From DATAQC01 sp038238185 (GTDB taxonomy: Bacteria > Actinomycetota > Acidimicrobiia > Acidimicrobiales > AC-14), in assembly GCA_038238185.1 (NCBI GenBank), contig JBBRXY010000008.1, forward strand, positions 1 through 64,000: a stretch of DNA of 64,000 bases, given 5' to 3'. The translations under genes were made by a program, and so were the position numbers. Position 1 is the stretch's first letter. Every line of letters begins with the position of its first letter. Under the pieces are notes generated by a model. It ran no database searches. It was not told the origin of the DNA and saw only the letters and a program-made list of their open reading frames with translations. This document shows positions 17,237-26,160 of the stretch, piece after piece.

Positions 17237-18259
17237 TCAGGGTCCGGGAGTCGGCAATGGCCCGGGCGCCGCGGCCGTGGGAGTCGGACGAGCCTCGGAG
17301 GCGGGTCGTCGGCGACGGCCACCGTGGCGCTCCCGTCGCTCGACGTCGCCCTGGCGCTCCAACTCGGCGTTGATCTCGGCGCCCAGGATCACCGCCAGGG
17401 CCGAGAGGTAGAGCCATAGGAGGAGAGCCACGACCCCGCTGAGTGGGTCGTACTTGGCCAGGTCGCCGCCGCTGTCCACGTAGAAGGAGAAGGCCACGGA
17501 GGCGAGGAGCCAGACGACCGTGGCGACGATGCCGCCAGGGCTCACCCAGGTCCATCGAGGCGTCTCCCGGTTGGGACCGAGCGAGTAGTAGCCGGCGAAC
17601 AGGATGGACAGGGCGATCAGGCCGCCAAGCCAGCGGGCGATCGTCCAACCGACGTTGAACTCCGTGGCACCGAAGGGCAGGTGGCCCTCGATGCCGTGGG
17701 CCAGCGGCGCACCGAAGACGATGAGCACCGTGGCCACGCCGCCCAGCACGATGGTGAGCAGGATCAGGAGCAGGGCGCGGGTGCGAGCTGCCACCAGCTT
17801 GCGCTCCACCTCGACGTCGTAGGCGACGTCGAGGCCCCGCTGGAGCGCCACCATGCCGGCCGTAGCCCCCCACACGGCCAGGGCCAGTCCGAAGAAGGTG
17901 GCCAGGAACGACCCGCCACCACCCTTCACCCGAGCGCCGTTGACGATGCCCTGGAGGGTCTTGGCCGCGCTGCCGGGCAGGGTGGTGCCGATGGCCTTGT
18001 TGATGTTGTCGATGGTGCCGGAACCGGCGTTGGCCAGGCCGAGGAGGCCGACGGCGGCGATGATGGCCGGAAAGATGGCGAGAAACCAGTAGAAGGCCAT
18101 ACCCGCCGCGATCAGCGAGCCCCGGTCGACCTTGAACTCCTTGATCGCCCGCTTCAGGCTCACCTTGATCCCGAGAGGGCCGAGATCGGTGGGCGAGGTC
18201 GGGGGGCCGCTCTCGGCGGTCTGTGACGGTACCGGTTGGGCGTCGGACTGTTCGCTCAC
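17237..18259 (-). CDS. YihY/BrkB-family inner-membrane protein
   Basis: A 340-residue protein. The pattern RGSLIAAGMAFYWFLAIFPA, a GLLGLANAGSG loop, LATFFGLALAVWGATAGMVAL followed by AYDVEVERKLVAARTRALLL, then a last helix pair ending LLLWLYLSALAVILGAEINA with the conserved GAE(I/L)NAE is diagnostic of the YihY/UPF0761 family. About six membrane helices are seen. The tail after residue 310 is basic and Pro-rich. The molecular role of the family is not established, and the old annotation as ribonuclease BN is wrong for it. It is divergent from the PASTA kinase. Confidence 0.9.
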   Translation of the reverse strand: MSEQSDAQPVPSQTAESGPPTSPTDLGPLGIKVSLKRAIKEFKVDRGSLIAAGMAFYWFLAIFPAIIAAVGLLGLANAGSGTIDNINKAIGTTLPGSAAKTLQGIVNGARVKGGGGSFLATFFGLALAVWGATAGMVALQRGLDVAYDVEVERKLVAARTRALLLILLTIVLGGVATVLIVFGAPLAHGIEGHLPFGATEFNVGWTIARWLGGLIALSILFAGYYSLGPNRETPRWTWVSPGGIVATVVWLLASVAFSFYVDSGGDLAKYDPLSGVVALLLWLYLSALAVILGAEINAELERQGDVERRERHGGRRRRPASEARPTPTAAAPGPLPTPGP

Positions 18260-18379
18260 GTCGGGCTGCTGGGGCGTGGCGACAGGCGGAGCACGTGGAG
18301 GATCTACCCCACCGACCCTGGAGGAAACGAATCGAGCTGCTTCCCCGGAGTGCCGGTCCGTCTCCTAGGCTTGCGGCCC

Positions 18380-19828
18380 GTGGCCGACCGGGTGCTCAGC
18401 GAGCGTTACCGAATCGTCCGCCACCTGGCCCGAGGTGGCATGGCCGAGGTCTATCTGGCCCGCGACGAGCTTCTCGATCGGCAGGTCGCGGTGAAGGTCC
18501 TGTTTCCCGAGTTGGCCCGGGATGTCAACTTCGTGGAGCGGTTCCGCCGGGAGGCCCGGGCCGCAGCCGGGCTCAACCACCACAACATCGTGTCGGTCTA
18601 CGACTTCGGCGAGGACGACGGTTCGTACTTCATCGTCATGGAGTACGTCGACGGCGAGACCCTGCGCGACATCATCCGGACCGAGGGACCCCTCGAACCG
18701 TCACGGGTCGTCGAGATTGCCTCCGAGGTTGCCGCGGCCCTGGCCATCGCCCACGCCAACGGGATCGTCCACCGCGATGTGAAACCGGGCAACGTACTGA
18801 TCTCGTCGACGGCATCGGCGGTGAAGGTCGCCGACTTCGGGATCGCCCGGGCCGGAGACCCCCGCGAGAGCCTCACCCAGACCGGGGCCGTGATGGGCAC
18901 TGCGACCTACCTGTCGCCGGAGCAGGCGCAGGGAGCCGACCTCGACGAGCGCACCGACGTGTACTCCCTCGGCGTGGTGCTCTACGAGATGGCGACAGGC
19001 CGGCCGCCGTTCGACGGGTCGAACCCGGTGGCCATCGCCTACCAACACCTGAACGAACCGCCGCTCCCTCCGTCGAGCCGGAACCCGGAGTTGCCACCCG
19101 GCTTCGACCACATCGTGCTCAAAGCCCTGGCCAAGGACCCCGCCGACCGCCAGGGCTCGGCCACCGAGCTCCGGGCCCAACTACTGGCCCTCAGCTTCGG
19201 GCCGCCCGAACTCGACGCCACGGTGGTCGCCGTCCCGCCGACTTCGGCGGCCGGAGCTCGCTCGACGGAGATGATGACGCCCATCGGCGCCGCCGTCCCG
19301 CCGACGACCGGGGGCGCGTCACCCCCCATCGGCCCCTCGCCGCCGCCGCCGTCCGTGTACCGCCGCCGGCGACTGCTGCTGTTCGGCCTCCTGGGTCTGC
19401 TTGCCGTGGCCGCGGTGGCGATCATCGTGGCGCTCAGGTCGGGGAGCAGCGGAACCGCCACCGTGCCCCGGGTCATCGACTTCACCGTCGACGACGCCAA
19501 GGCGGCCGTCAGCCGATCCGGCCTCGAGTCGACGGTCGAACAGCAGCCGGACCGCACGGGCGACCCCAACCGGGTGATCGATCAGAAGCCGTCGGCTGAT
19601 GAAAGGGTAAAGCGCACGACGGTGGTGACCCTGGTCGTTCCGGGCACCACGACGGCTCCGGTGCCGACGACCAGCCGAACGGTGACGACCCCCGAGCCCA
19701 CCCAGACCACCGCCCGACCTTCGACCACCACCGCCCCCAAGCCCACGACGACGAGCCCTCCCACCACGGCCGCCACCCCCACCGTGGCTCCGACCACGGT
19801 CGGCGGCCCCACGACGACGGCTCCCTGA
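18380..19828 (+). CDS. Membrane Ser/Thr protein kinase with one PASTA domain (PknB-like)
   Basis: A 482-residue receptor-type kinase. The kinase domain (10-270) has the glycine loop ARGGMAEVY, K39 in VAVKVLF, HRDVKPGN, DFGIA and SPEQA. A membrane helix follows (LLLFGLLGLLAVAAVAIIVA), then one PASTA domain (VPRVIDFTVDDAKAAVSRSG ... VIDQKPSADERV) and a Thr/Pro-rich tail of about 60 residues. PknB-like kinases sense peptidoglycan fragments and phosphorylate cell-wall enzymes; those usually carry three or four PASTA repeats and sit in the division cluster, unlike here. GTG 18380 was chosen because the kinase fold begins nine residues later. Confidence 0.9.
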   Translation: MADRVLSERYRIVRHLARGGMAEVYLARDELLDRQVAVKVLFPELARDVNFVERFRREARAAAGLNHHNIVSVYDFGEDDGSYFIVMEYVDGETLRDIIRTEGPLEPSRVVEIASEVAAALAIAHANGIVHRDVKPGNVLISSTASAVKVADFGIARAGDPRESLTQTGAVMGTATYLSPEQAQGADLDERTDVYSLGVVLYEMATGRPPFDGSNPVAIAYQHLNEPPLPPSSRNPELPPGFDHIVLKALAKDPADRQGSATELRAQLLALSFGPPELDATVVAVPPTSAAGARSTEMMTPIGAAVPPTTGGASPPIGPSPPPPSVYRRRRLLLFGLLGLLAVAAVAIIVALRSGSSGTATVPRVIDFTVDDAKAAVSRSGLESTVEQQPDRTGDPNRVIDQKPSADERVKRTTVVTLVVPGTTTAPVPTTSRTVTTPEPTQTTARPSTTTAPKPTTTSPPTTAATPTVAPTTVGGPTTTAP

Positions 19829-19909
19829 GCCCTCAAGTTCGGGCCCGCCCCTGCCGTTCCAAGCGGGGGGGAACGTTGTCCGTCCGGTCGATTCCTCCGG
19901 GAGAGTGGC

Positions 19910-20194
19910 ATGAAGCCCGAAAATCTGCAGATGTTTCTCGAGATCGTCCTCGGCCGAAGGGTGGCCAGGGCGGTGTGTCGCGAGTGTTCCGACGACCCCC
20001 AGCGGGCGGTCGACAGCCTGAACCGGCGTGCTGCCGCTCTTCAGGCCCCGTTCCGCCAGCAACGGATGTTCGACGACAGCGGGTTCGCCAAGACGGGTAA
20101 GGAGATCACCCGCCTCCACCTGGTGGCCCGCCTCATCGACGAACTCAACTACGACTTCGACGAGGAGTTGGGCGTGGAGTTGGTCCGCTCCTAA
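19910..20194 (+). CDS. Small conserved-type protein of unknown function upstream of the candidate selenoprotein
   Basis: A 94-residue soluble protein beginning MKPENLQMFLEIVLGRRVAR and ending DEELGVELVRS. ATG 19910 follows a GGGAGAG ribosome site. It has one isolated CRECS pair (C-x2-C), an acidic end and predicted helices only. It ends ten bases before the start of the candidate Sec-containing peroxiredoxin-like gene and is probably in the same operon. I do not recognise the family. Confidence 0.65.
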   Translation: MKPENLQMFLEIVLGRRVARAVCRECSDDPQRAVDSLNRRAAALQAPFRQQRMFDDSGFAKTGKEITRLHLVARLIDELNYDFDEELGVELVRS

Positions 20195-20204
20195 CCTGTC
20201 GGCG

Positions 20205-20777
20205 ATGGCCCCGCCGGATGCGCCGCCCGGTTCGTCCGACGTCCGGCCCGACGACAACGTCGACTTGGATGGTGTGGTTCTGCCCGACGCCCGCACAGGC
20301 GAGCCGTTCGATCTGGGTGCCGATCGTGGTCTGGTGGTTCTCGCCGTCATTCGCCATCGGTACTGACTGCCGTGCCAGGAGCATCTCGTGGAGATGCAGG
20401 ACCGCGGGGACGACTTCGAGGCCCTCGGAGCCACCGTGGTGGCCGCCGGCTTCAGTCCCGCCCCTGCCCTGGCCACGCTGGCCGACCACCTTGGATGGCC
20501 GTGGGCCTTCCTGGCTGATCCCGAACGGCTTGTCTACGGCCGGTTGGGCCTCCCGCGGGCCTCCCTTCGCGACGTTCTCGGTCCGGCCACCGTTCGTTAT
20601 TACCGCGAGGCTGTCGCCCAGGGCCGCGATGTGCACCGTCCCGTGGAAGACCCGCGCCAACTCGGCGGCGACGCCGTCGTGGTGGGGGGCCGGATCGTCT
20701 GGCTCCGTCGCCAGGTGAGCCCCGACGATCGACCCTCGGCGGCCACGGTCCTCGAGGCCGCCGCCAACGCCACCTGA
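20205..20777 (+). CDS. Candidate selenoprotein: peroxiredoxin-like (PRXL2/SelU-type) thioredoxin-fold protein with in-frame TGA
   Basis: Read through the TGA at 20364-20366, this frame gives a 190-residue protein with selenocysteine at position 54. The local sequence is LVVLAVIRHRY-U-LPCQEHL; AhpC/TSA_2 (PRXL2) relatives have CxxC here, and vertebrate SelU has Sec at this first position. The frame stays coding on both sides: before it DGVVLPDARTGEPFDLG, the usual pre-redox strand; after it DDFEALGATVVAAGFSP, WAFLADPERLVYGRLGL and a VRYYREA stretch, all typical of the family. A hairpin at 20381-20397 fits a bacterial SECIS. Conventional gene callers would report only the 3' part from ATG 20388. 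Alternatives are a Cys-to-stop pseudogene mutation or a base-call error. The selA/selB/selC/selD genes are not in this window. Confidence 0.75.
20381..20397 (+). promoter_or_regulatory. Candidate bacterial SECIS hairpin
   Basis: GCATCTC (20381-20387) pairs perfectly with GAGATGC (20391-20397) around the loop GTG. The loop starts 21 nt after the TGA. Bacterial SECIS models require an apical loop with a G in its first two positions, about 16-37 nt downstream of UGA. An outer CC/GG pairing (20375-20376 with 20399-20400) could extend it across an internal loop. All bases are also coding. Confidence 0.65.
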
Positions 20778-20832
20778 TGTGACACCAGCCCTGACGGTCG
20801 GGATCGGAGACGATCCGGGCGCGGCCCGTCGG

Positions 20833-22389
20833 TTAGGAGCGTGCTGGGTGTTTCGTGACGGCATGGGCCCCGTTGGCCGGGGCTTCGGGGAGGTGGTAGT
20901 ACTCGCCATAGCTGTCCCCGTAGGTGTCGTGGGCATCGGCACCGTTCAAGATGGTCCCGGCCACGGGGGCATTGACCTGGCGCAGCAGCTCGAGCGCCCG
21001 CGTGAGGTTCCGACGGTCGGTCACCCCGGCCCGGCACACGAGCAACGTGACGTCGGCATGTGCGGCGGACACGAGCGCGTCGGTCACGGGAAGGACCGGC
21101 GGGCAGTCGAGCAACACGACATCGGCGGCATGGCGCAGCGCGTCGATGATCTCGGCGGTCCTCTTGGAGGAGAGGAGCTCGGAAGGGTTGGGCGGTCGTG
21201 GTCCCGACGGCAGCAGCAGCACGTTCGGCTCGTTGGCAACAGGGGTCATGGCGTTGGCCAGCGGCACGCGCCCGATCACCACCGACGTCAGGCCGGCCCG
21301 GTTCTCCTGGCCGTAGAGGTGGTGCATCCGAGGGCGGCGGAGGTCGCAATCGACGACGATCACCCGTTGCCCGGTCCTGGCGATGGCCACGGCCAGGTTG
21401 GCCACCATCGTCGTCTTGCCGTCTCGGACCCCCGGGCTGGTGACCTGGATGACCTGGGCGGGACCCTCGATGCCCAGGAACTTGACGGTGGTGCGCAGGG
21501 TGCGGAACGCCTCCGGCGCTTCCGCCCGGATCGACGACGAGCTGCCCTCGTCCCGGTCATCGGCCTTCCACCCCGGCACGGTCGGGATCAGCCCGAGCAC
21601 GGGTAGGCCGGACGTGGCCCTCTCGAGGTCCTCCTTGGTCTTCACCGAGTTGTCCAGGTAGTCGCGGGCAAAGGCCACGCCCACGCCCAGGACGAGCCCG
21701 AAGGACAGCGCCCAGAGCCCGGTCCGCAACGGTCGGGGCGAGGCTGGGGCGCTCGGGCGCACGGCGGGGGTCACCAGCCGCGCACTGCTGCCCGAGAGCG
21801 GCTCGTTGACCTGGAGCTCGCCCAGCTTCTGCCGGAACGCGCCCTGGGCCTGCACCAGCGTGTCGCGCTCGACCCCGGTGACTCCGTCGATCTGGGCCTG
21901 CAGGTCGGTGATCTTGGTCTGGATCGACTTCGTGAGGGCCAGGACCTCGTCGACGGCCTGTTGACGAAGAAGGTTGACGAACGCGTCGGCATACGCGTTG
22001 GCCACCGCGGCGGCCTTGGCGGCGGTGGGCTCGCGGGCCGTGATACCGATGACATCGGCGTCCTTGGCCGCCGAGGCCGAGATCGTGGAGGACTTGCCGA
22101 CCTTCGCCTCCGCCGCCGTGCGCACCTGGGGGCCCTCGATGACCCGGATCTGGGTCTCGAGGGCCCGAGCCGGGTCGAGAGGCTGCGCGCTGTTAGTGCC
22201 GAAGACGGAGTTGGTGGAGGCCTGCTGTACCACCACCTGGGCCGTGGCCTCGTAGACGCGTGGGCCGGCCAGGCCAATGGCCACGGCGAGGACGGCGATG
22301 CCGATGGCGATAAGGGCGATCAGGAGTCGACTGCGGCGCAGGACGCGCATGTAGTCGCTCGGGTGGAGTTGTTCCCGCTCAACCATCAA
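20833..22389 (-). CDS. Polysaccharide co-polymerase / BY-type tyrosine autokinase
   Basis: A 518-residue protein joining a Wzz chain-length domain to a bacterial tyrosine kinase. Two membrane helices (LLIALIAIGIAVLAVAIGLA near 30; LWALSFGLVLGVGVAFARDY near 235) flank a helical extracytoplasmic domain. The kinase part has Walker A SPGVRDGKTTMVANLA, A' VIVVDCDLRRPRMH and Walker B DVVLLDCPPVLPVTDA. The C-terminus has the Tyr cluster DTYGDSYGEYYHLPE used for autophosphorylation. Such proteins control the length and export of surface polysaccharide. The gene starts GTG/ATG around 22389, divergent from ftsH at 22647. The O-antigen-ligase-like gene at 38272 and the acyltransferase at 15198 are plausible pathway partners. 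Confidence 0.9.
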   Translation of the reverse strand: MMVEREQLHPSDYMRVLRRSRLLIALIAIGIAVLAVAIGLAGPRVYEATAQVVVQQASTNSVFGTNSAQPLDPARALETQIRVIEGPQVRTAAEAKVGKSSTISASAAKDADVIGITAREPTAAKAAAVANAYADAFVNLLRQQAVDEVLALTKSIQTKITDLQAQIDGVTGVERDTLVQAQGAFRQKLGELQVNEPLSGSSARLVTPAVRPSAPASPRPLRTGLWALSFGLVLGVGVAFARDYLDNSVKTKEDLERATSGLPVLGLIPTVPGWKADDRDEGSSSSIRAEAPEAFRTLRTTVKFLGIEGPAQVIQVTSPGVRDGKTTMVANLAVAIARTGQRVIVVDCDLRRPRMHHLYGQENRAGLTSVVIGRVPLANAMTPVANEPNVLLLPSGPRPPNPSELLSSKRTAEIIDALRHAADVVLLDCPPVLPVTDALVSAAHADVTLLVCRAGVTDRRNLTRALELLRQVNAPVAGTILNGADAHDTYGDSYGEYYHLPEAPANGAHAVTKHPARS

Positions 22390-22533
22390 TAAGGGCTCTT
22401 ACCCGACTCGGACACGTAGGTGCATGGTAGCGGGACCGACCTGCACCGCCCTGCTGGGGTCCCGGAGCAGCACAGTGGCGGGCACGGCCGTAAGCCTGGC
22501 GTGCCCCAGACGGATGCTCTGCCCCGATGCCCC

Positions 22534-22549
22534 TTCAGCACTTCTTCAG
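22534..22549 (+). promoter_or_regulatory. TTCAG direct-repeat box upstream of ftsH (22647)
   Basis: TTCAGCACTTCTTCAG: two TTCAG half-sites with 11-bp spacing, the geometry of OmpR/PhoB-family binding sites. A possible -10 (GTATTT) begins 17 bases downstream, which puts the element in the -35 position. The same 16-mer pattern recurs at 28682 and 35311. Confidence 0.6.
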
Positions 22550-22646
22550 GTAAAGGTGAGAGTCTCGTATTTCGCGGCGGGAGCGGGTCCACACTGGTGG
22601 GGATCTCCGCTGACACTTGGGTATCGGTCGACTGAGGAGGTAGGCG

Positions 22647-24641
22647 ATGAAGTTGCCGCAGCGTGGTAACCCTTCGGACACCTCGCGCCCCGCCACGCCC
22701 GTCACCGAGGCCGAGGCACCATCTCGTCAGGGAAAGGAGCGACGCCGGCGCGGCCAACTAGGCCCTACCGGAGACCTGGCCATCGCCCTCCTGGTGCTTC
22801 TCGCCGTCTATGGGGCGGCCCTCTACGCCTTGCGCCCGGCGTCACCGGGACGGGAGTTGCCACTCGACGTCGTCATCCGGGCCGCCAACGACCACAACCT
22901 GACGACGGCTCGGTTCCTCGACGAGGACGCCCGCATCACGGGCACGATCGTGACGGCGCCTGGGCAACCCCCACTGAAGTACTTCACGTCGTATCCGGCC
23001 AGCGACGCCGCCACCAACGATCTGCTGAAGTCGTTCTACACGGGTGGCACCCGCATCACCGTCGACTCTCAGTCCACCAAGCGCCTGATCCGCTTCCTGG
23101 CCCAGTTCCTCCTGCCCCTCCTCATCCTGGCCGACCTCTTCGCCCTGCTCTTCTCCCTTTCGCGCACGGGTGGGGGCACCAAGGAGTTCTCCGTTTTCGG
23201 ACGCATCGGGGACCGGAAGCTCAAGCAACCGGGGGCCTCGACGTTCGGCGATGTGGCGGCCATGGAGGAACCGCTGGCGGAGCTGGTGGAGGTGCGGGAC
23301 TTCCTTGCCGACCGGTCGGCGTTCGACCGCATGGGTGCCCGACCACCCAAGGGCGTGCTGCTGATGGGCCCTCCGGGCTGCGGCAAGACCCTCCTGGCCC
23401 GGGCGGTGGCCGGCGAGGCTCAGGCGGCGTTCTTCAGCGTGTCGGGATCGGAGTTCGTGGAGTCGCTGGTGGGCGTGGGAGCGGCACGGGTCCGCGACCT
23501 GTTCCGCCAGGCCCGGTCCGAGGCTCCGGCCATTCTGTTCATCGACGAGCTCGACGCCGTGGGGCGCCAGCGGGGGACCGGCCTCGGGGGCGGTCACGAC
23601 GAGCGGGAACAGACGCTCAACGAGTTGTTGGTGCAGATGGACGGCTTCTCCCCCAGTGAGGGCGTGGTCGTGATCGCCGCCACCAACCGGCCCGACATCC
23701 TCGACCCCGCCCTCCTCCGCCCCGGCCGCTTCGACCGGCAGGTGACGGTGGAGCGCCCCGACCTCGCCGGGCGGCTCGCCATCCTTCGCCTGCACTCCAA
23801 GGGCAAGCGCCTCGAAGACGCCAAGGCCGATCTACCCGCCATCGCCGCCGCCAGCCCCGGCTTCACCGGCGCCGACCTGGCCAACGTGCTCAACGAGGCA
23901 GCGCTGTTGGCCGTGCGAGAGCGGTCGGTGGCGGTGGCCCGCAGCCATCTCGACGAAGCGGTCGAACGGGTCGTGAGCGGGCCGCGCCGCCGGGCCACCA
24001 TCCTGTCGGCCGACGATCAGCGCCGGATCGCCTACCACGAAGGTGCTCACGCGGTGGTGGCCGTGGCCCTGGGCAAGGCCGACCTGGTGGAGAAGCTCTC
24101 CATCATCTCCCGGGGCCAGGGCGTCGGTCACCTGTCCCTGTTCGACGACGGGGCGGTGCTGCCCACCCGGGGCGACATGGAGTCGAGCATCGCCATCGCC
24201 ATGGCCGGCGTGGCCGCCGAGGAGCTGGTCTTCAACGAGCCCTCGATCGGCTCCGAAGCCGACCTGCAGCGGGCCACCACCACGGCGCGCGACATGGCCG
24301 GCCGGTTCGGGATGAGCGCCCGCCTGGGCCGGGTGCGGATCCTGGCCGAGCACAAGGAGGTGTTCCTCGGGCGCGACTACCTCCTGACCAACGAGGTGTC
24401 CCAGCCCACGCTCGAGCACCTCGACACCGAGGTACGGCGCATCCTCGACGAGCAGGAACAGCGGGCCGCCGCCCTTCTCGTCGCCTCCCGCTCGACCCTG
24501 GATGCACTGGCCGATGCCCTGGTGGCCCACGAGACCCTCAAGGGACCCGACCTCCACGAGATCCTCGCCGGCGTCCACGGCCGGCCAGGGCGCCCGGACA
24601 ACGGGGCCAAAGCCGGCGCCTGGTGGCACTCGCAGACCTAG
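22647..24641 (+). CDS. ftsH: ATP-dependent zinc metalloprotease FtsH
   Basis: A 664-residue FtsH. The two N-terminal helices are IALLVLLAVYGAALYALR and FLLPLLILADLFALLFSL, with a periplasmic segment of about 90 residues between. AAA motifs are Walker A GPPGCGKT (K247, with Cys where Thr or Asn is usual), Walker B ILFIDELDAVG and SRH ATNRPDILDPALLRPGRFDR. The zinc site is HEGAH (464-468). The C-terminus is a helical region of about 200 residues. ATG 22647 follows a strong AGGAGG site. FtsH degrades membrane and regulatory proteins and is ordinarily essential. This copy heads the cluster with a response regulator and two ATPases and carries the TTCAG box in its promoter region. Confidence 0.93.
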   Translation: MKLPQRGNPSDTSRPATPVTEAEAPSRQGKERRRRGQLGPTGDLAIALLVLLAVYGAALYALRPASPGRELPLDVVIRAANDHNLTTARFLDEDARITGTIVTAPGQPPLKYFTSYPASDAATNDLLKSFYTGGTRITVDSQSTKRLIRFLAQFLLPLLILADLFALLFSLSRTGGGTKEFSVFGRIGDRKLKQPGASTFGDVAAMEEPLAELVEVRDFLADRSAFDRMGARPPKGVLLMGPPGCGKTLLARAVAGEAQAAFFSVSGSEFVESLVGVGAARVRDLFRQARSEAPAILFIDELDAVGRQRGTGLGGGHDEREQTLNELLVQMDGFSPSEGVVVIAATNRPDILDPALLRPGRFDRQVTVERPDLAGRLAILRLHSKGKRLEDAKADLPAIAAASPGFTGADLANVLNEAALLAVRERSVAVARSHLDEAVERVVSGPRRRATILSADDQRRIAYHEGAHAVVAVALGKADLVEKLSIISRGQGVGHLSLFDDGAVLPTRGDMESSIAIAMAGVAAEELVFNEPSIGSEADLQRATTTARDMAGRFGMSARLGRVRILAEHKEVFLGRDYLLTNEVSQPTLEHLDTEVRRILDEQEQRAAALLVASRSTLDALADALVAHETLKGPDLHEILAGVHGRPGRPDNGAKAGAWWHSQT

Positions 24642-24695
24642 CTGGTGACCCAGACAACCCTCGTCGCCGACTCCCCGGGACGCGGAGGTGAGCGT

Positions 24696-25364
24696 ATGAA
24701 AGCCAGGATTCTCGTCGTCGAGGACTACGAGCCCATCCGTACGGCACTCGGGGTGGCGCTGGGTGGTGAGGGCTACGGGGTCAGGACCGAGGCGGACGGT
24801 TCGGCCATCGCCCGAGTGGCCGAGGAGTTCCGGCCCGACCTGGCCGTCCTCGACGTTCGCCTGCCCGTCGGGCCGGACGGGTACGGCATGGCGCGCGTGC
24901 TGCGGGCCACGAACGACCTGCCGCTGCTGTTCCTGACCGCCGCCGACAGCCTCGACGCCCGGTTGGCCGGGTTCGACGCCGGGGCCGACGACTACATGGT
25001 GAAGCCCTTCTCGATGGCCGAGCTGCTAGTTCGGATCCATGCTCTCCTGCGTCGGGCGGGCCGGCTGTCGTCCCAGGTTCGCCAAGTCGGCGACCTGGTC
25101 ATCGATGAGGCAGCCCGGACGGTGCTTCGGGCGGGACAGCCGTTGGAGCTGACCCGCACCGAGTACAACCTCCTCTGCGTGCTGGCCCAGCATCACGGGC
25201 AGGTGCTGTCGAAGATCCAACTGCTGACCCTGGTGTGGGGCTTCGACGCCTATGGCACCAACCTCGTCGAGGTTCACGTCAGCACCTTGCGGCGCAAGCT
25301 TGAGAGGCTCGGGCCTCGCCTGGTGCACACCGTTCGAGGGGCGGGATATGTGCTCCGAGCCTGA
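24696..25364 (+). CDS. OmpR/PhoB-family response regulator
   Basis: A 222-residue two-domain regulator. The receiver has ILVVEDYEPIRTAL (acidic pocket), the phospho-acceptor Asp in LAVLDVRLP, the Thr in LFLTAAD and the Lys in YMVKPFSMAELL. The output is a winged helix (LTRTEYNLLCVLAQHHGQVL ... VEVHVSTLRRKLERLG ... VRGAGYVLRA). ATG 24696 has the site GGAGGTG; the frame is also open from GTG 24645. It starts 54 bp after ftsH. The partner is probably the histidine kinase at 26935-28464. Proteins of this family bind paired direct repeats spaced by 11 bp, so this one could recognise the TTCAG boxes, which is inference. Confidence 0.92.
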   Translation: MKARILVVEDYEPIRTALGVALGGEGYGVRTEADGSAIARVAEEFRPDLAVLDVRLPVGPDGYGMARVLRATNDLPLLFLTAADSLDARLAGFDAGADDYMVKPFSMAELLVRIHALLRRAGRLSSQVRQVGDLVIDEAARTVLRAGQPLELTRTEYNLLCVLAQHHGQVLSKIQLLTLVWGFDAYGTNLVEVHVSTLRRKLERLGPRLVHTVRGAGYVLRA

Positions 25365-26115
25365 GGGTGACCGAGAGCCACCCACCAAGAAGCTGGCAAT
25401 CGCCGGAAAGGGCGGTTCCGGCAAGACCGTGTTGGCGGCGCTGCTGACCCGGGTGTTCAGCGAGCGAGGCCTGCTGGTGCTTGCCGTCGACCTCGACGCC
25501 AACCCCGGTCTGGCCATCGCCCTCGGGATTCCGGCCTACGACATCGCCCTCCCGGACAGCGCCATCGAGCGCCAGCCCGACGTGCCCTACGGGTGGGGGC
25601 TGGCCCGTGACCTGACCGCAGCCGAGGCCGTCCGCCGCCACGCCTTCCAGGCGGCGGGAAAGGTCGCCTTCCTCGGCTTCGGCAACATGGCCGGTGTACA
25701 CACTCCCCTTCATCACTACCTCAGTGCCGTGCGCCAGATAACCGCCCAATTCGAAGAGCCCGGTTGGGTGGTCGTCGCCGATCTGGCTGCCGGCCCCACC
25801 AACGCCTACGAGGGCTACGCCAACTTTGCCTCGCTGGCCCTGGTCACGGTGGAAGCGACGCCCACGTCGATCCTCACCGGCCGGCGCCTGTGCGAGATCC
25901 TGAGCCACGACCACGTCGACACCGGGGTGGTGGTGACGAATGTGCGGAGTCCGGACGAGGTCGACAGGGTGAGCGACCAGCTCCCGGTGCTGGGGGCCGT
26001 TCCCTTCGATCCTGAGATCCGGCGCCTGGCCCGGACCGGTTCGCTCCGCGACCTGGGCCCCGGAAACCCGGCTCTGACGGCAGTTCGTACTCTCGTCGAG
26101 ACGTTAGAGTCCTAA
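25348..26115 (+). CDS. MinD/CooC-like P-loop ATPase (first of pair)
   Basis: A 255-residue deviant Walker ATPase: KLAIAGKGGSGKTVLAALL, with the signature Lys, and VLAVDLDANPGLAIALGI as the A' segment. The middle has ADLAAGPTNAYEGY and TVEATPTSILTGRRL, where SIMIBI ATPases bind effectors. ATG 25348 overlaps the regulator stop by 17 bp, giving tight coupling. Members of the CooC/ArsA/MinD class dimerise on ATP to deliver metals or position partners. The usual CooC cysteine pair is not present in this copy but is in the next gene. Confidence 0.75.
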   Translation: MCSEPEGDREPPTKKLAIAGKGGSGKTVLAALLTRVFSERGLLVLAVDLDANPGLAIALGIPAYDIALPDSAIERQPDVPYGWGLARDLTAAEAVRRHAFQAAGKVAFLGFGNMAGVHTPLHHYLSAVRQITAQFEEPGWVVVADLAAGPTNAYEGYANFASLALVTVEATPTSILTGRRLCEILSHDHVDTGVVVTNVRSPDEVDRVSDQLPVLGAVPFDPEIRRLARTGSLRDLGPGNPALTAVRTLVETLES

Positions 26116-26160
26116 CAATCGGGCCCTCGGCGAAGTCCTTTGAAGAAAGCAAGGTCTCGC

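Noticed and set aside
20388..20777. Separate gene starting at ATG 20388
   Set aside because: The frame upstream of the TGA continues the same protein family without a break, no ribosome site precedes ATG 20388, and a start here would cut the redox motif off the fold.
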